A stretch of 64,000 nt of DNA from an uncultured Muribaculaceae bacterium (GTDB lineage: Bacteria; Bacteroidota; Bacteroidia; Bacteroidales; Muribaculaceae): positions 1-64,000 of the forward strand of contig CANQWS010000016.1 of assembly GCA_947627615.1 (NCBI GenBank), read 5' to 3'. The position numbers were made by a program, and so were the translations under genes. Below the pieces are notes generated by a model. The model made no database searches. It saw only the letters and a list, made by a program, of their open reading frames with translations, and was not told the DNA's origin. Below are positions 33,923 through 42,214 of this stretch, one piece after another (the stretch's first letter is position 1; every line of letters begins with the position of its first letter).

Positions 33923-34608
33923 TATTCGTGGAGCTGATCAATGACGAGACGCAGAAGGTCAAAGGTGTGTCGCGGAGCTTCCTCCCAGAAATTGCGGTAC
34001 TGGGCAATGTTGTCGTCGGCTCCCGGAGTGTCGGAAATGACGCGGATGCAGGCGAAAGGGACATCGCGCAGATAGCAGACCTGGGCTATGGCCGCCGATT
34101 CCATGTCAACGGCGTCGACCTCGGGATAGAGGTCGCGGATATGGGCCACTACCGCAGGGTCGGCCACAAAGATGTCGCCCGAGCATATCAGGCCGTGCTT
34201 TACCGTGTCGCCCTCATGAAGGCAGGGAAGGGAGTTTACGGTGTCGGCGGTGTGGAAGAAGCGTGGACATCCGGCGGCGTCGCCCCACTCGGTTCCGGGG
34301 CCGCACCACACGTCATGGTATGCGATGCGGGTGCCTACCACAACGTCAAGTATTCCGGCGGTGCCTCCCGTGCCTCCGGCAACGCCTGTGTTTATAATAA
34401 GATCCGGCGAAAAACTGTCAATCATTGTGGCGGTTCCGAGCGCGGCATTGACTTTGCCGATTCCGCATTTCATCGCCACGATGGATGCCTGACCTATGGA
34501 GCCGGTGTAGAATCTGAAGCCATGGATTGTCTGCTCGTTCATTTCCCCCATGAGCGGGAGAAGTAACTGCAGTTCCTTGTCCATGGCAACTATTACGCCT
34601 ATATTCAT
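33922..34608 (-). CDS. mtnN: 5'-methylthioadenosine/S-adenosylhomocysteine nucleosidase
   Basis: This 228-aa enzyme removes adenine from MTA and SAH, feeding the LuxS step. It starts MNIGVIVAMDKELQLLLPLM, has NTGVAGGTGG, the ribose-binding VDMESAAIAQVC and the catalytic Asp in ISDTPGADDN. All are family motifs and the length is normal. It has its own promoter box at 34633-34640 and runs into luxS with a one-base overlap, a known pairing of the activated methyl cycle. Confidence 0.95.
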   Translation of the reverse strand: MNIGVIVAMDKELQLLLPLMGEMNEQTIHGFRFYTGSIGQASIVAMKCGIGKVNAALGTATMIDSFSPDLIINTGVAGGTGGTAGILDVVVGTRIAYHDVWCGPGTEWGDAAGCPRFFHTADTVNSLPCLHEGDTVKHGLICSGDIFVADPAVVAHIRDLYPEVDAVDMESAAIAQVCYLRDVPFACIRVISDTPGADDNIAQYRNFWEEAPRHTFDLLRLVIDQLHE

Positions 34609-34632
34609 TGCTTTTAATTTGGGTTAGTACGG

Positions 34633-34640
34633 CAAATTTA
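34633..34640 (-). promoter_or_regulatory. -7 box of mtnN-luxS
   Basis: The minus strand reads TAAATTTG, an exact TAnnTTTG, 24 bases before the mtnN start. Confidence 0.55.
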
Positions 34641-34669
34641 GCAATAATTCATGAATAAATTCCGCTGGG

Positions 34670-34716
34670 GCAATGAAAACATGCAGGTGCCCGGGCTTTT
34701 TGAGCCGGACACCTGC
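34670..34716 (-). terminator. Terminator of the choice-of-anchor J gene
   Basis: GCAGGTG and CACCTGC (34683-34689 / 34710-34716) with inner CCGG/CCGG form a long hairpin with one mismatch. Read on the minus strand it is followed by a T-rich ATGTTTTCATT. Confidence 0.65.
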
Positions 34717-34741
34717 CAGTTAAAGGGGTTATATGTGATGT

Positions 34742-36946
34742 TTATCTGACGGCGGTCTTGGCCACGCGGCGTGAACCGTCGGCCATGGTTGCCGCTACAA
34801 TATAGATTCCTTTTTCGAATCCGGAGCAGTCAACGGCGTCACCTTCGGCTACGGCGACGATGCGTCCCTGAATGTCGCAAACCTGAACGGCCTTTACCTC
34901 GCGTGACGAGATGACCTGAATGGTGTTGCCGTTGAGTTCCACGCTGAAGAAACCGTCGGCGTCAGAGCCGATGGAGCCTATTGCGGAGCTTCCGGCCACT
35001 ATGGAGAGGTTGTCCAGGCGGAGGTTGGCGTATGTAGTGGTGGTTTTGTTGTGGATGCCGAGATGGTAGGTGCCCGCTTCCGGAACGTTGAATGTGGCTT
35101 CTCTGCTGACCCATCCTCTCTGAGCCGTATTGTCCTTGTCATAGACATGGTCGTCGGCAATGGTGCATACCGGTATGGTGAAGGTGGCTACGTCGGCTTT
35201 GTCGGTACCGAGAAGGAAATCGACGGTGAAAGTGTCGAATGAAGAGCCGCGGCCAATGAATGATATGGTATGGGAGCCGGCTCCGAATTCTATTGCGGGA
35301 GAAATGAGCCAGTCATCGCCAAGATCAGCCGCTCCGCCTGTCCCCGCAGTGGCTGTATTGGTTCCCGATATGGCGTAGCTGTCAGAGCCCACGGTCCATC
35401 CTTTGTATCCGTCGTTGATTATGGTCCACTGGGTGCCGTCCTCATTGTCCTCGAAACCGGTCGAGTAGGGGAGTGACGCTACGCCGGAGAATACTATGGC
35501 GTCCGATTTGGCTTTCTCGCCGGCAACGCCTCCGCTGACGGGTTCGATGGTGTAGAATACCGAGCCGTTGTCACTGATTGTTTCCGAGAAGGAGCACTGG
35601 TCTGTGCCCTCGGCAACCTGAGTCTCGGTTCCGGCTATGGTGCGGTAGACATTGTAGGTGATGTGGTCGAAATCGGCATAGAACCCGTTGACTGTGCCGG
35701 AGGGTTTTTCCCATGTCACGGTCACGTCCCTGTCAGCCGCGCTGATGACTATGTTGCTTACGGCGCTGAGGCGGTCATAGCCGGCGAATAAGTCGGCGAA
35801 TGCCGGGAAGCCGTTAGTGTCGTCGTTGAACGGAATGACCTCGTAGGTGGAATAGCCGTCGGCTGCGTTCTCGTCGGTGAATGAGACAGCAGCGCCCGAG
35901 AGGGTGGCTACGGGTTCCGCGCTGCCGATGCGGTAGACGCGAACGCCGGTTATTTCAGCCTGATTGCCGGAATAGTCCTTCTCGGGAAGGGTCCAGGAGA
36001 GGTCCACTTTCTTCACTCCGTTTTCATGAGCCTTGGCTGTGAGTCCGGTGACGGCGAGCGGAGATTTGGCGTTGACGCTGCGGCCCTTGAAGAACAGGCA
36101 TGTCATCTGCACGTCGTCGCCGAGTTTGTTGAGCTTCTCATAGTCAGTTTTGAAATCGACAAATCCGCCGGGAACGCCGGTAGAGAGGTCGATGCTGCAG
36201 AAGTGTCCGTAGCTCGGATGACATTGTGCCCACCACAGGGTGCCGTCAGTGTCGAAGGCCATTGACTGGAATTGGGATGCCGTGCCCAGATTGTGGCGCG
36301 GAGCTGCCTGCTCTACCTTTCCGGAGAATTTGTCGACCTTGTAGAGGTAGCGGTAGGCCGACATGGCATAGAGCTGGCCGTTGTTGTCGCAGGCGAGGGT
36401 GATGAGGTTATCGTCGGCCTCGCGTCCGTAACCGTCAATTGCTTTGAGGACTCCGGGGCTGCCTATCAGGCGGTAATCGCCGGTGGCGAGGTCCACGACG
36501 CACAGCGATGTGGCGTCGAGCTCCCCGGTCTTATAGTTGTCCTCCACGAGGGCATACATGGTGTTGGTCGTGTAATCGTAGGTCATGTCCACGACGCGGT
36601 TGTAGTCATAGTCAGTCTTGCTTGACAGTATCTTGTAGGTTTCAGCGTCATAGACGGCCCAGCCTTTAGGCTCGATTTCGGTAATGTCGCCGAATTCAAC
36701 GGTGTAGGTGTAAATCTTGCCGTCGACATACTCGCCGGCCGACGGATGGACATATCCGTAGGATGCGGCTCCCATCTGGTTGAGGGTCTGCGGCTTTTCG
36801 GTATCGAAAGAAGCGAAGGCGTATTTCCCGTTTTTGGTCTTGAACATGTAGCCGAAAGCGGTGTTTCCTGCCGAGGCCGGTATGGCCTGGACGAGGGCGG
36901 CGCCTACTATTGACGCTGTGATGTACCTGTGTAGAAGTTTTCTCAT
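34742..36946 (-). CDS. Secreted choice-of-anchor J protein with fibronectin-like repeats and sorting-like tail
   Basis: This 734-aa protein has a signal peptide (MRKLLHRYITASIVGAALVQAIPASAG). An N-terminal beta-propeller-like region carries repeated 'YGYVH', 'LYAMS', 'LWWAQCHP' strands. Two fibronectin III-like segments follow (near PLAVTGLTAKAHENGVKKVDLSWTLP and AVSNIVISAADRDVTVTWEKP). A choice-of-anchor J domain comes next (SLPYSTGFEDNEDGTQWTIIND ... GDDWLISPAIEF). The C-terminal part AVQVCDIQGRIV ... FEKGIYIVAATMADGSR resembles the type IX secretion sorting domain. Ligand unknown; surface or extracellular location is inferred. Confidence 0.83.
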   Translation of the reverse strand: MRKLLHRYITASIVGAALVQAIPASAGNTAFGYMFKTKNGKYAFASFDTEKPQTLNQMGAASYGYVHPSAGEYVDGKIYTYTVEFGDITEIEPKGWAVYDAETYKILSSKTDYDYNRVVDMTYDYTTNTMYALVEDNYKTGELDATSLCVVDLATGDYRLIGSPGVLKAIDGYGREADDNLITLACDNNGQLYAMSAYRYLYKVDKFSGKVEQAAPRHNLGTASQFQSMAFDTDGTLWWAQCHPSYGHFCSIDLSTGVPGGFVDFKTDYEKLNKLGDDVQMTCLFFKGRSVNAKSPLAVTGLTAKAHENGVKKVDLSWTLPEKDYSGNQAEITGVRVYRIGSAEPVATLSGAAVSFTDENAADGYSTYEVIPFNDDTNGFPAFADLFAGYDRLSAVSNIVISAADRDVTVTWEKPSGTVNGFYADFDHITYNVYRTIAGTETQVAEGTDQCSFSETISDNGSVFYTIEPVSGGVAGEKAKSDAIVFSGVASLPYSTGFEDNEDGTQWTIINDGYKGWTVGSDSYAISGTNTATAGTGGAADLGDDWLISPAIEFGAGSHTISFIGRGSSFDTFTVDFLLGTDKADVATFTIPVCTIADDHVYDKDNTAQRGWVSREATFNVPEAGTYHLGIHNKTTTTYANLRLDNLSIVAGSSAIGSIGSDADGFFSVELNGNTIQVISSREVKAVQVCDIQGRIVAVAEGDAVDCSGFEKGIYIVAATMADGSRRVAKTAVR

Positions 36947-37018
36947 AAATTGAAGATTTTTGTTGACAAAATAGTTGATATATTAATTTTTAATTGGCAA
37001 AATGACGTTAATACTCTG

Positions 37019-37026
37019 CAAATATA
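37019..37026 (-). promoter_or_regulatory. -7 box of the choice-of-anchor J gene
   Basis: The minus strand reads TATATTTG, an exact TAnnTTTG, about 70 bases before the ATG at 36946. Confidence 0.5.
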
Positions 37027-37084
37027 GTCAAAATGCAATACAACACTCTGTGTAGTATGTTAAAATGTATTAAAGTGTCAGTCT

Positions 37085-37135
37085 GTATAAAAAGAGCGGG
37101 GAGGCCTGTGTGGGTAATATCAGGTCTCCCCGCTT
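37085..37135 (-). terminator. Terminator of the RNase G/E gene
   Basis: AGCGGGGAGGCCTG (37095-37108) pairs with CAGGTCTCCCCGCT (37121-37134) over 14 positions with one G-U/mismatch. On the minus strand the stem is followed by CTTTTTATAC. It lies 48 bases after the rng stop. Confidence 0.85.
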
Positions 37136-37182
37136 GATGGTCAGATATTTGTGTCAGGCTATAAGGTGCGAGCCTGATACTG

Positions 37183-38820
37183 TCAGGAGGATGCTTCCTC
37201 CGGTTGGTTGCGATTCTTGGCTTTGCTTTTGTTTTTTGTCGAAGATGAGTCAATGTCCTTCTCTTCCTTCAGGTCAATGACATTGTGGTTCCGGTCAATT
37301 ACTTTGTACTCGAGATAGGCGAGAGACTGGTCCGGGAGAATCCGGAATTTGCGGCCCAGTTCCATTCGCCAGCGCCTGTAGGGCGACAGAAGCCCTTTTT
37401 TAATGTAAGCATCGACAAAGGGATGGACATACATTATGAAATCGGTTACCTTGAGGTCGTCGATAAGGTAATGGAGCTTTTCCTTGAGAGTGTCGGTGAA
37501 AAGCAGCGACGGCCTGACGGTGCCTTTGCCGTAACATGACGGGCAGGTTTCGGCGGTTTCGATGTCGAGTACCGGTCTGACGCGCTGACGGGTGATCTGC
37601 ATCAGTCCGAATTTGGATAACGGCAGGATGTTGTGACGCGCGCGGTCGTTGGTCATGATCTGGCGCATGTGGTCATACAGGGCCTGACGGTGTTCGGCTT
37701 TCGCCATGTCAATGAAGTCAATGACAATGATTCCGCCCATGTCGCGGAGACGCAGCTGGCGGGCTATCTCATCGGCGGCACGGAGGTTGACCTCGAGAGC
37801 GTTGCTTTCCTGATCGGCCGAAGCTTTTGTGCGGTTACCGGAATTGACGTCAATTACGTGGAGTGCTTCGGTATGTTCAATGATGATGTAGGCGCCTGAT
37901 TTGAATGAAACGGTTTTCCCGAATGATGTCTTTATCTGACGGGTGATATTGAAATGGTCGAATATCGGCTGGTCGCTTTCATAGAGTTTCACTATGTCTG
38001 TCCGCTCCGGAGCTATGAGGCTGACATAGTTGCGAATCTGCTCGTAGGTCTCGCGGTCGTTGACGTGAATGCTTTCGAAAGTAGGCGAGAAGATGTCGCG
38101 TAACACTCCTACCGTCCGGCTTTCTTCTTCGAAAACCAGAGCGGGAGCCGTTGCCGTACGGGCTTTGGCTATTGTTTCTTCCCAATATCTGACGAGCGTC
38201 TTCATCTCGTGATTCAGTTCGGCGACGCGCTTGCCCTCGGCAGAGGTGCGTATGATCACGCCGAAGTTTTTGGGGAGGATGCTTTTAATGAGCTGACGCA
38301 GGCGGACCTTTTCTTCAGGTGTCTTGATTTTTTGGGATATGGATACTTTGTCGGAAAACGGCATGAGTACCATGTATCGTCCGGTCAGGGATATTTCAGT
38401 GGTGAGGCGGGGGCCTTTGGAAGAGATTGGCTCCTTGACAATCTGTACAAGGAGTTCCTGACCTTGCTTGAGGCGGTCGGAAATGGTTCCGTGCTTGTCA
38501 ATGTCAGGCAGAAGGGTCATCTTCGATAACTGGGGTATGGTGCGCTGGGATTTGTCGAGCGCCTTCTCCAGAAATTCGGAGTAGGAAGAGAATTGCGAGC
38601 CAAGATCCAGGTAGTGGAGGAAAGCGTCCTTGTCATACCCTACATTGACGAAGGCGGCGTTGAGACCCGGCATGAGTTTCTTGACTTTAGCCAGATAGAT
38701 GTCGCCAACGGCGTATGCAAGGTTGCGGGTCTCCTTTTGCAGGGAGACCAGACGGGAGTCTTCGGTGAGAGCAATAGAAATCTCATCGTTCTGCACGTCT
38801 ACAATAAGTTCGCTTTGCAT
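37183..38820 (-). CDS. rng: Ribonuclease G/E family endoribonuclease
   Basis: This 545-aa enzyme cleaves single-stranded RNA in rRNA maturation and mRNA decay. The N-terminus carries an S1 domain (GDIYLAKVKKLMPGLNAAFVNVGYDKDAFLHY) interrupted by the family's insertion. The catalytic region has EHTEALHVIDVNSGN and GGIIVIDFIDMA, whose Asp residues hold magnesium. The zinc-link CxxC is ETCPSCYGKGT near residue 430. The C-terminal tail is a short Lys/Ser/Asn-rich extension, far shorter than the degradosome scaffold of E. coli RNase E. Its 5' leader holds a long hairpin. Confidence 0.94.
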   Translation of the reverse strand: MQSELIVDVQNDEISIALTEDSRLVSLQKETRNLAYAVGDIYLAKVKKLMPGLNAAFVNVGYDKDAFLHYLDLGSQFSSYSEFLEKALDKSQRTIPQLSKMTLLPDIDKHGTISDRLKQGQELLVQIVKEPISSKGPRLTTEISLTGRYMVLMPFSDKVSISQKIKTPEEKVRLRQLIKSILPKNFGVIIRTSAEGKRVAELNHEMKTLVRYWEETIAKARTATAPALVFEEESRTVGVLRDIFSPTFESIHVNDRETYEQIRNYVSLIAPERTDIVKLYESDQPIFDHFNITRQIKTSFGKTVSFKSGAYIIIEHTEALHVIDVNSGNRTKASADQESNALEVNLRAADEIARQLRLRDMGGIIVIDFIDMAKAEHRQALYDHMRQIMTNDRARHNILPLSKFGLMQITRQRVRPVLDIETAETCPSCYGKGTVRPSLLFTDTLKEKLHYLIDDLKVTDFIMYVHPFVDAYIKKGLLSPYRRWRMELGRKFRILPDQSLAYLEYKVIDRNHNVIDLKEEKDIDSSSTKNKSKAKNRNQPEEASS

Positions 38821-38875
38821 TTTCTTGGTTGGGGTTGTGGTAAATGTTGATTACTGAGGAACCTGAACACACAAA

Positions 38876-38930
38876 GAACAAACTTTTCTCGGCGTTGAAG
38901 CGATTGGCTTGAGCCGCATCAAGTTTGTTC
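38876..38930 (-). promoter_or_regulatory. Long hairpin in the 5' leader of rng
   Basis: GAACAAACTT (38876-38885) and AAGTTTGTTC (38921-38930) are exact complements 35 bases apart; inside, CGGC and GCCG can add an inner stem. It lies 56 bases upstream of the rng start in the 165-base gap after the micro-protein gene. On the minus strand it is followed by TTTGTGTGTT, so it could be a terminator for HU/micro-protein or a control element for rng. Confidence 0.5.
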
Positions 38931-38985
38931 ATTGTATGGTGTCAGGCAAAATAAGCCGTCAGGTTAAAAACCGATGAGAAGAAAA

Positions 38986-39075
38986 TTATTTCTTCTTATG
39001 ACGATTTTTTCTCAGACGTTTTTTGCGCTTGTGCGTAGCCATTTTGTGGCCTTTTCTTTTCTTTCCGCTGGGCAT
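38986..39075 (-). CDS. 29-aa AURKAIP1/COX24-type ribosomal micro-protein
   Basis: ATG at 39075 opens a 29-codon frame ending TAA at 38986. The product starts MPSGKKRKGHKMATHKRKK and ends RKNRHKKK: 17 of 29 residues are Lys or Arg. This matches the tiny Bacteroidota proteins annotated as AURKAIP1/COX24 domain proteins, related to mitochondrial mS38 and mycobacterial bS22, which bind 16S rRNA at the decoding region. The HU - micro-protein - RNase G/E order is one I recall from other Bacteroidales. It is too short for most gene finders. An 8-bp hairpin (38977-38996) covers its stop codon. Confidence 0.85.
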   Translation of the reverse strand: MPSGKKRKGHKMATHKRKKRLRKNRHKKK

Positions 39076-39161
39076 TTTGGTGAGATGATTAAATTGTTAA
39101 TTATTTCGGAATAGTTATATTCAGCGATGTATCGTCGGGGAGGGTTACGTCGTAACGTTTA

Positions 39162-39434
39162 TTATTTAACCTCTTCCATGAACACTTTGGCCGGCTTGAA
39201 AGCGGGGATTTTGTGTTCGGGGATAATGATGGTTGTATTCTTGGAGATGTTACGGGCGGTTTTTTCCGAACGAACTTTGATGATGAAGCTACCGAAGCCA
39301 CGGAGATAGACGTTCTGGCCGTTAGCAAGGGAGTCCTTGACTACATCCATGAATTTTTCTACAGTTGCCAATACTGCGGCTTTTTCTATGCCAGTGCTTT
39401 TGGCAATTTCGTTGACGATGTCAGCTTTAGTCAT
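39162..39434 (-). CDS. hup: HU-family DNA-binding protein
   Basis: This 90-aa nucleoid protein bends DNA as a dimer. MTKADIVNEIAKSTGIEKAAVLATVEKFMDVVKDSL is the dimerising helix region. NVYLRGFGSFIIKVRSEKTARNISKNTTIIIPEHKIPAFKPAK is the beta-arm and saddle, with the Pro in IPEHKIPAF that inserts into DNA. The length and order are standard. It lies 86 bases before the COX24-type micro-protein. No exact -7 box was found upstream; the minus-strand GATATTTG near 39522 is one base off. Confidence 0.95.
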   Translation of the reverse strand: MTKADIVNEIAKSTGIEKAAVLATVEKFMDVVKDSLANGQNVYLRGFGSFIIKVRSEKTARNISKNTTIIIPEHKIPAFKPAKVFMEEVK

Positions 39435-39616
39435 TTTTTGAATATTTTTTAATTATAGATTGATACGTTGATTTTCATGCGGTTAGTGCTTCGGCCCAAG
39501 GCTTCGGCATTTTGCAAGTGCAAATATCGTACTTTTTTTTCAATTAAGAGCAAAAACGCCTTAAAAATCTTCAATAAATCATGATTTACACACTTTTATC
39601 TTGGATTAAGCGGCGG

Positions 39617-40360
39617 TCAGTGGCGGCTGGCGCCGTCAATGAGATCGGGAATCAGCGTGAGGTCGTTGACCGCAAAACGGCAGTCTTTGGCCGGCAGTGT
39701 GTCGGGCGTGCGCAGAAAGTGGATTGCGCTCCAGCCGGCGTTCAGCGCTCCGGCAATGTCGGTCAGCGGATTGTCGCCTATCATGAGGTGGGATTCGGGT
39801 GAGAGATGGCCGGAACACTCCATGGCATGACGGTAGATGTCGGGGTGCGGCTTGTTGACGCCAATGTCATCGGACAGGACCACTATGTCAAACCATGGCT
39901 CGAGACCGCAATTGCGGATTTTACGGTACTGGACGTCTTTGAATCCGTTGCTGAGGCAGCCTATGGTCACGCCGCGCTGCCGGAGAAACCGCAGAAGGTC
40001 TATGCTTCCGGGAATGAGCATCCGTTCCTGGGCGAGATAATCGAGATAGAGGGTGTCATAACGTTCCGAGGCTTTCCTCGCTTCCGGCTCCGGCGCTCCG
40101 CCCTCCATGATGGGACGGCGGAAGCGTTCCATGCGCAGAAACGAACGGTCAATCAGGCCGCGGCTGTACTGGTCCCACAGCTGATGATTGTGATGCTCGT
40201 AGACATCGACCCACTGCGACGCCGAAGCGAAGTGGCGGGTGAGAAGAGGCTCGCTGCTCCACAGGCGTTCGAGCGCGCGGCGGCTGTTGGTCAAAAAATC
40301 AATGACGGTGTCATCGAGATCAAGCCATGCGACTTTTATGTCATGATTGTCAAAGTTCAT
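39617..40360 (-). CDS. HAD hydrolase, YjjG-like nucleotide phosphatase
   Basis: This 247-aa haloacid dehalogenase-type enzyme has the nucleophile motif AWLDLDDTVIDF (DxDxT), motif II GCLSNGF, and motif IV MIGDNPLTDIAGA. The helical cap between residues 20 and 110 (RRALERLWSS ... DRSFLRMERFRRP) fits the YjjG subgroup, which removes phosphate from non-canonical pyrimidine nucleotides. It overlaps the upstream transporter gene by 11 bases. Substrate assignment is by subgroup only. Confidence 0.85.
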   Translation of the reverse strand: MNFDNHDIKVAWLDLDDTVIDFLTNSRRALERLWSSEPLLTRHFASASQWVDVYEHHNHQLWDQYSRGLIDRSFLRMERFRRPIMEGGAPEPEARKASERYDTLYLDYLAQERMLIPGSIDLLRFLRQRGVTIGCLSNGFKDVQYRKIRNCGLEPWFDIVVLSDDIGVNKPHPDIYRHAMECSGHLSPESHLMIGDNPLTDIAGALNAGWSAIHFLRTPDTLPAKDCRFAVNDLTLIPDLIDGASRH

Positions 40361-41069
40361 TTATTTTCCACCATTTATAGGATTTGGTGCTGTCATCGGC
40401 TATGAAGGCGCCTTCGATTCGGCGCAGACGGCGCACAACGCGCAGCGTGACAGGCAGGATGAGAATTTCGTAGCATGTTTTGAGAAGCGTCTGCGTCAGG
40501 ATGAGGGAAATAACCACATCCCAGGGCAGGATGCCTCCGAAAGCAAGAGGGAAAAAGATGGCTGAATCCACGCCTTCACCCAACACCGTGGACACTATGG
40601 CGCGCAGCGAGAAGCTGCGGTTGTCCGTGCCGGACCGGAGTTTCATGCGGCTCATGACGTAGGCGTTGACCATGGAGCCGCATATAAAGGCCGTGAAGCT
40701 CGCGGCAAGAATGCGGGGCACGGCGCCGAAAATGAGGTCCATCGCCTCCTGTCCGTGCCACTCGGCGTTGCCGGGCAGCCACAGACCTATCTGCAGCAAC
40801 AGAGTCACGAGCAGATTCATGGCAAAGCCGAGCCATATCACGAAGCGTGCGCGGGCAAAGCCATAGATTTCCACTATGCAGTCATTTATTATATAAGAAA
40901 TAGGGAAAACGATGACTCCGGCGGTGATGGTAAGAGGGCCGATGTCAATGGTTTTTATTTCCATCAGGTTGGCCACAATCAGACAGACGCAGAAAAGTAC
41001 GGCCAGAATCAGAAACGTAGGGGAAAAAGAGGCGCGTGGAGCCTCGGGTGTAGCAGGTGATTGTGTCAT
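40350..41069 (-). CDS. yhhQ: Queuosine precursor transporter (YhhQ/VUT family)
   Basis: This 239-aa inner-membrane protein has about six helices and would import queuine precursors such as preQ0/preQ1 for tRNA modification. The segments FPISYIINDCIVEIYGFARARFVIWLGFAMN and STVLGEGVDSAIFFPLAFGG are strong family signatures. The chosen start MTQSPATPEAPRAS gives a normal length; an upstream ATG (41117) would overlap the preceding gene. No preQ1 riboswitch was visible; the upstream space is mostly coding. It is probably read through from the capsule locus. Confidence 0.9.
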   Translation of the reverse strand: MTQSPATPEAPRASFSPTFLILAVLFCVCLIVANLMEIKTIDIGPLTITAGVIVFPISYIINDCIVEIYGFARARFVIWLGFAMNLLVTLLLQIGLWLPGNAEWHGQEAMDLIFGAVPRILAASFTAFICGSMVNAYVMSRMKLRSGTDNRSFSLRAIVSTVLGEGVDSAIFFPLAFGGILPWDVVISLILTQTLLKTCYEILILPVTLRVVRRLRRIEGAFIADDSTKSYKWWKINEL

Positions 41070-41113
41070 AGTTCTTGTTTTTAACGAGGTAGCAAGCACT
41101 CGGTTTTGTTTAA

Positions 41114-42214
41114 TCAATTATCAGGATCGGTTATCGACCGGTAAAGCTGTTCGGTCTGCCGGGCTATCGAGTCCCAGTCGTAAGCCGAAAGGTCATACGT
41201 GACCCGCTGCGGCCCGTTGAAGCACTGTTCGGCTATCTTGGCTGCGAGGGCATCGATATCGCCAACGGGATAGAACTGCGATTTGTCAAGGCATGAGAGG
41301 CGGTTGGCGGGTATGTCGCTCACTATAGCCGGAAGTTCGTAGCTCATTGCTTCAAGCAGTGAGATGGGGAGCCCCTCATGATAGGAGGCCATGACGTAGA
41401 GTCCGGCATGGCTCATTATCTGGTTGAGCTTTTCGCCATGAATGAATCCTGACAGCACTACTCCGGCCCTTGACGCTTTTTCTTTAAGGGACATGGAATA
41501 GGCGTCGTCATGGTCGGCGTCTCCCGCTATGACAAGCTTATAGCCGTCGGGGGCGGCCCTGCCGAAGGCCTCGATAAGATCATCGAAGCCTTTTTCCCTG
41601 ACGAACCGTCCCAGCCCCAGCGCATAACGTCCGGGGCGCAGGCCGAGACTTTCAATATAGTCCGTAGAGCCGGACCTGACCGGCTTGTTCACTCCATTTG
41701 GAATGAGAGCGGTGTCCGTGCGGTTGTATTTCGTGGCTACAATGTCGCGTATCACCTCGGAAATCACAATGACCTTGCTGCTGTAGCACGAACCGAGCCG
41801 CTCGCCTAAACGGAGGATGGTCTTGGCTATCCGTCCCCACTTCTTGCGGTCGTAGTCAGGGCCGTGGTTTGTCATCACCACCTTCATGCCGAGCAGGCGC
41901 GCGAAGGGCACCATCAGGGATGGGCCTATGGCGTGGATGTGGAGAACGTCAGGGTTCATTCTGCGGGTTTCGAGAACTGCGAGAAAAGTATGTACAATGG
42001 CTTCGAAACTTTTGCTTGACGGCGCATAGATGTCCTTCAGTCTGACTCCCTGAAAGCTGCGTGCGGAGTTGTCGGGCGTCAGATACGGCTTCCGGCGTAT
42101 CACGGTCACGTCATGGCCCATTGCAGCTATTCTCGGATAAAGCTGCTGGCAGTGGGTCTCGACTCCGCCCTGAATGTCAGGAATTCCTCTGGTTCCGGTG
42201 ACAACTATCTTCAT
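41114..42214 (-). CDS. Family 4 glycosyltransferase
   Basis: This 366-aa GT-B enzyme begins MKIVVTGTRGIPDIQGGVETHCQQLYPRI, a start seen in rhamnosyl- and related transferases of exopolysaccharide loci. The donor-binding half has LGRFVREKGFDDLIEA, and the EX7E signature is ASYHEGLPISLLEAMSYELP. It overlaps the radical SAM gene by 4 bases and ends the capsule locus before the YhhQ transporter. Its GC content is near that of the core, unlike the AT-rich genes upstream. Confidence 0.9.
   Translation of the reverse strand: MKIVVTGTRGIPDIQGGVETHCQQLYPRIAAMGHDVTVIRRKPYLTPDNSARSFQGVRLKDIYAPSSKSFEAIVHTFLAVLETRRMNPDVLHIHAIGPSLMVPFARLLGMKVVMTNHGPDYDRKKWGRIAKTILRLGERLGSCYSSKVIVISEVIRDIVATKYNRTDTALIPNGVNKPVRSGSTDYIESLGLRPGRYALGLGRFVREKGFDDLIEAFGRAAPDGYKLVIAGDADHDDAYSMSLKEKASRAGVVLSGFIHGEKLNQIMSHAGLYVMASYHEGLPISLLEAMSYELPAIVSDIPANRLSCLDKSQFYPVGDIDALAAKIAEQCFNGPQRVTYDLSAYDWDSIARQTEQLYRSITDPDN

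Noticed and set aside
37008..37253. An 81-residue minus-strand frame downstream of rng
   Set aside because: It spans the rng terminator hairpin and a promoter box and overlaps the rng 3' end.
40350..41117. preQ1 riboswitch in front of the YhhQ gene
   Set aside because: The upstream bases are the end of the GT4 gene and a short spacer; no preQ1 pseudoknot pattern was seen.
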